Shown here piece after piece: positions 61,162-64,000 of a DNA stretch of 64,000 bases (position 1 is the first letter of the stretch; each line of letters starts with the position of its first letter). The DNA comes from Blastomonas fulva. GTDB lineage: Bacteria > Pseudomonadota > Alphaproteobacteria > Sphingomonadales > Sphingomonadaceae. The position numbers and the translations under genes were made by a program. The DNA lies in assembly GCF_003431825.1 (NCBI RefSeq), contig NZ_CP020083.1, forward strand, positions 1,650,501 to 1,714,500, read 5' to 3'. The notes under the pieces are model-generated. The model was not told the origin of the DNA, did not search any database, and was given only the letters and a program-made list of their open reading frames with translations.

Positions 61162-61656
61162 AGGAAGCCCCTTGGAAACACAGCAATGGGCACCTGGTTT
61201 CGGATGATCGGGCGGCCAATACAAACCTGAATGTCTCAGGCTAAGCCTGAGCTTTTCTATAGGCCTGGCCGCGCGATGACATCGACAGCAGAGATTTCGA
61301 CGGCTCAGGTCGATCATGCCGCTGACCGATTTCAGCCAGCCCGCCGTTCCAGCATGAGAATAACTACCCTTGAGCGATAAGATTAGTGATTTGCGTCGTT
61401 GCTGGCTTTCTCCGAAACTCTGTCGCGATGGCAAAACAGAAACGCTGGTTAGACGCGCTCAGCCCAACCTAGCCCGGGGCCGTGGTTGACCGGCGGAGCG
61501 ACCTCTCTGGCGCTGAGGAAGGCGCCAGGTCCGCTGGCAAAGGCTGGTCCTGTGAATTGTGTGCGGGCGAAACGCAGCTTCTTCGCGATGTGCTGCGGGC
61601 ATATTGCGGCGTCATCCATGACGATGGGCAGCAAAGAGAATTTCCAGGAGGCAATA
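61162..61656. other. 495-bp divergent gap between the M20 and ABC genes
   Basis: No gene was found. It contains one 45-bp element (61352-61396) in the direction of the ABC genes. The M20 promoter must lie in the left part. An ATG at 61618 is in frame with the ABC gene but lacks a ribosome site. Confidence 0.5.
61352..61396 (+). promoter_or_regulatory. 45-bp regulon element, copy 6 (before ABC exporter)
   Basis: It starts GCATGAGAATAACT and ends GATTAGTGATTTGCGT, sharing the right half AGATTAGTG/GATTTGCG with copies 2 and 4 (26 of 45 identical to copy 4 without gaps). The left core is weaker. It is 260 bp before the ABC ATPase start. Confidence 0.6.
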
Positions 61657-62550
61657 TTGCTGCATTTGAATGGCGTTGAGCATGTTTATCCAAACGGAAT
61701 GCGTGCACTCGATGGGGTCACAATCTCGATCGGCAAGGGAATGTTCGGGCTACTGGGACCAAATGGTGCTGGAAAATCCTCGCTGATGCGGACCATCGCG
61801 ACGCTGCAGACACCGACCGCCGGCGCGATCAGGTTCGGCGATATCGACGTGCTGGCCGAGCCAGGCCGTCTCAGGGCGACTTTGGGCTATCTGCCGCAGG
61901 ATTTCGGGGTGTATCCCCGCGTTTCCGCTTACGACATGCTCGATCACATGGCATCGCTCAAGGGCGTCATCTCTGCCGCTGACCGGCGCGCGACGGTGGA
62001 ATCCTTGCTGGTCCAGACCAACTTATGGGGTGTCCGCACCAAGGCGATCGCGGGATTTTCAGGCGGAATGCGCCAGCGCTTCGGGATCGCGCAGGCGTTG
62101 ATCGGCAACCCCGAACTGATCATTGTCGACGAGCCGACCGCTGGTCTCGATCCGGAAGAGCGCAACCGCTTCTATAATCTGCTGGTGGAAATCGGCGAGA
62201 ACGTCGTGATCATCCTGTCCACTCACATTGTCGAGGATGTCGCCGATCTGTGCCCGCGCATGGCGGTGCTTGCGGCGGGGCGCATCCAGCTTCAGGGCGC
62301 GCCCGGTGATCTGATCGCGCGCAGCCGCGGCACCATCTGGGCCAAGACGATCGAGCGCGACAGGCTCGACGACGTCAAGCTTGGCTATGAGGTCATCTCG
62401 ACCCGGCTGTTTGCAGGCCGAACCATTATCCACATTCTGTCTGAAACGGACCCCGGCAACGGCTTTGCGCCTGTCGAGGGCGGGCTGGAAGATGTTTACC
62501 TGTCGACCTTGACGCAAATCCGCCGCGCCTCCGCGCAACCAGCCGTTTGA
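61657..62550 (+). CDS. ABC transporter ATP-binding protein
   Basis: A 297-residue ABC ATPase of the ABC-2 exporter type: Walker A GPNGAGKS, signature FSGGMRQRFG, Walker B LIIVDEPTAGLD and switch His in LSTHIVEDV. I place the start at a TTG (61657) because a perfect AGGAGG ends five bases before it and the protein then opens LHLNGVEHVYPNG, as in relatives. An ATG at 61618 in frame has no ribosome site. It is followed by its permease 11 bp later. Confidence 0.9.
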   Translation: MLHLNGVEHVYPNGMRALDGVTISIGKGMFGLLGPNGAGKSSLMRTIATLQTPTAGAIRFGDIDVLAEPGRLRATLGYLPQDFGVYPRVSAYDMLDHMASLKGVISAADRRATVESLLVQTNLWGVRTKAIAGFSGGMRQRFGIAQALIGNPELIIVDEPTAGLDPEERNRFYNLLVEIGENVVIILSTHIVEDVADLCPRMAVLAAGRIQLQGAPGDLIARSRGTIWAKTIERDRLDDVKLGYEVISTRLFAGRTIIHILSETDPGNGFAPVEGGLEDVYLSTLTQIRRASAQPAV

Positions 62551-62561
62551 GGGGCACGTTG

Positions 62562-64000
62562 ATGTTCGGTACGATCGCGCGCTTCGAGCTGCGTTACCAG
62601 TTCCGCAACCCGGTGTTCTGGGTTGCCACCGTCCTGTTCTTCCTGCTGACCTTCGGCGCAACGACGGTTGAATCGATCCGCCTCGGCAGCGGCGGCAATA
62701 TCTTCACCAATGCGCCGACCGCGATCGCCCAGATCATGCTGACAATGTCGCTGTTCTTCATGTTCGTGACCACCGCCTTCGTCGCCAACGTGGTCGTGCG
62801 CGACGACGAGACCGGCTTTGGCGGGATCATCCGCTCAACCAAAGTCAACAAGCTTTCCTATATGCTGGGTCGGTTCAGCGGCGCGTTTCTCGGCGCTGCG
62901 GTGGCGTTTCTGGCGGTGCCGGCAGCGATCTGGATTGGCACTTGGATGCCATGGGTTGATCCGGAGTTGATCGGCCCCAACCGGCTGCAGGATTATGCGT
63001 TTGCCTTCCTCGTCATTGCTCTGCCCAACCTGCTGATCACCTCGGCGATCTTCTTTGCGGTCGCGATCTGGACCCGTTCGGTCACCTACAGCTATCTCGC
63101 GGTGATCGTGTGCATGTTTGCCTATTTTGCACTCACGGCCATGCTGCGGAAATGGCCCGATGTGTCGCTTGCGGCCTATTTTGAACCATTCGGCACGATC
63201 GCATATGGCCTGGGCATCCGCTACCTGACCCCGATCCAGGCGAACACGCAGTCACTGGAACTGACCTGGATGCTGCTCAGCCACCGCCTGGTGTGGATGG
63301 CCTTGTCGATTGCGCTGGTCATCATCGCCGTCTGGCACTTCCGCTTCGCCGAACGCGGCACGTCGCCGCGCGCCGCCCGGCGTCAGGCGGCGCGCGAGGC
63401 GAAGCTGGCCGCCGTCAGTCCCCTGGTCTTCCGGCAGCTTCCGGACAGCATGCCCGAGCGCGGAGTATGGCATCAGCTGCGCACGCGCACCCTGCTGGAA
63501 ATGAAGCTCGTCTTCAAAAGCCCGGCCTTCTGGGTGCTTGCACTGGTCGGATCAATCAACCTGCTGCTCACGCTGACGCTTGCCGGCCGCTTCTACGATG
63601 TGCCTCCCTGGCCGCGGACGTTTGTGCTGGTCGAAACGGTTCGGGGTGCTTCGGCCCTGATCACGGTTCTGATGGCGATCTATTTTGCAGGGGAAGTCGT
63701 ATGGCGTGAACGCGAGCGCCGGATCAACGAGATCATCGACGCGACAGCGGTCCCCAATTGGGTTTTTCTGGTCTCCAAGCTTTGCGGGGTGGCAGGTGTC
63801 CTGATCGCGCTCAGCGTCGGGGTGGTGCTCGTCCAATCGATAGCGTTTCAGCTGGTGCGCGGGGTCGCCGATATCGAACTTGGCCAGTGGTTGGCGTGGT
63901 TCGCCGCGCCCAACATCTTCTATGTCATCCATCTGTCTGTTCTGTCGATCGTGGCCCAGGCTGTCAGCCCGAACAAGTTCGTCGGCTGGGGCATCATGCT
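62562..64000 (+). CDS. ABC-2 type permease, cut by the window end
   Basis: About 479 residues are visible and the frame is open at 64000. It starts MFGTIARFELRYQFRNPVFW, then has membrane helices and long soluble loops (FVANVVVRDDETGFGGIIRS, with a charged RDDETG that is typical). After six helices a second membrane set begins near 63500. Large permeases of this type in sphingomonads and xanthomonads carry a C-terminal M1 aminopeptidase domain beyond the point where the window ends; I cannot see it here. It forms an exporter with the preceding ATPase, probably for a peptide or to handle one at the membrane. Confidence 0.85.
   Translation, partial: MFGTIARFELRYQFRNPVFWVATVLFFLLTFGATTVESIRLGSGGNIFTNAPTAIAQIMLTMSLFFMFVTTAFVANVVVRDDETGFGGIIRSTKVNKLSYMLGRFSGAFLGAAVAFLAVPAAIWIGTWMPWVDPELIGPNRLQDYAFAFLVIALPNLLITSAIFFAVAIWTRSVTYSYLAVIVCMFAYFALTAMLRKWPDVSLAAYFEPFGTIAYGLGIRYLTPIQANTQSLELTWMLLSHRLVWMALSIALVIIAVWHFRFAERGTSPRAARRQAAREAKLAAVSPLVFRQLPDSMPERGVWHQLRTRTLLEMKLVFKSPAFWVLALVGSINLLLTLTLAGRFYDVPPWPRTFVLVETVRGASALITVLMAIYFAGEVVWRERERRINEIIDATAVPNWVFLVSKLCGVAGVLIALSVGVVLVQSIAFQLVRGVADIELGQWLAWFAAPNIFYVIHLSVLSIVAQAVSPNKFVGWGIM

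Overview
The window is 64 kb of GC-rich alphaproteobacterial DNA. Gene content and order (TonB-dependent receptors in place of outer-membrane porins for sugars, lptC-lptA-lptB-rpoN, a glycine-rich double cold-shock protein, sphingomonad-type REP hairpins) fit the Sphingomonadaceae. The genus cannot be fixed from this sequence alone. One tRNA (Gly, GCC) is present; no rRNA, CRISPR array, intact insertion sequence or phage was seen.

Positions 1-38.9 kb look like ordinary chromosome. In order: a truncated DHFR-like gene, two small unknown genes, a MerR regulator on a probably leaderless transcript, and a CrtI-type FAD oxidoreductase. Next come feoAB, ssb and an ArsC-like reductase. A ketone-body/PHB cluster follows: a patatin-like protein and two tandem acetoacetate decarboxylase-like genes, divergent from 3-hydroxybutyrate dehydrogenase. 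Then an ankyrin protein, comM and an HxlR regulator divergent from a seven-gene run of VOC, GST, DUF1428 and SRPBCC proteins. After yghU there is a sucrose locus: TonB receptor, GH68 enzyme and fructokinase, divergent from an MFS carrier across a double LacI-type operator. It is followed by ung, a VOC protein, an SDR/acyl-CoA dehydrogenase pair, a frameshifted PrsW-like gene, a PhyH protein, cold-shock protein, terC, rnd, lptC-lptA-lptB-rpoN, a Lon-N protein and a thioredoxin-TPR protein.

Positions 39-64 kb, starting at tRNA-Gly, form an accessory region. It encodes a lipoprotein PQQ alcohol dehydrogenase, an alanine-racemase-like PLP protein, an SDR, a GlcG-like protein, two M19 dipeptidase homologues, a LysR regulator, alanine dehydrogenase, an SHMT-like PLP enzyme, a PhyH dioxygenase, a DUF885 hydrolase, an amidohydrolase, a second TonB receptor, an M20 peptidase homologue and an ABC exporter whose permease runs off the window. 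The contents suggest import, hydrolysis and oxidation of an unusual peptide or amino-acid derivative.

The main observation is a ~45-bp element, aligned without gaps, that occurs six times in this accessory region. Each copy lies upstream of a transcription unit and is oriented with it (40019, 45128, 51666 on the minus strand, 51877, 55806, 61352). It has two palindromic cores whose centres are 22 bp apart, which suits a LysR-type protein; one is encoded in the middle of the region. The dioxygenase, SHMT-like enzyme and alanine dehydrogenase lie in a row, which suggests a route that hydroxylates an alpha-substituted amino acid, cleaves it to alanine plus an aldehyde, and deaminates the alanine. 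Several of the region's enzymes (alanine-racemase-like, M19, M20, amidohydrolase) have altered catalytic residues, so family names should not be read as proven activities.
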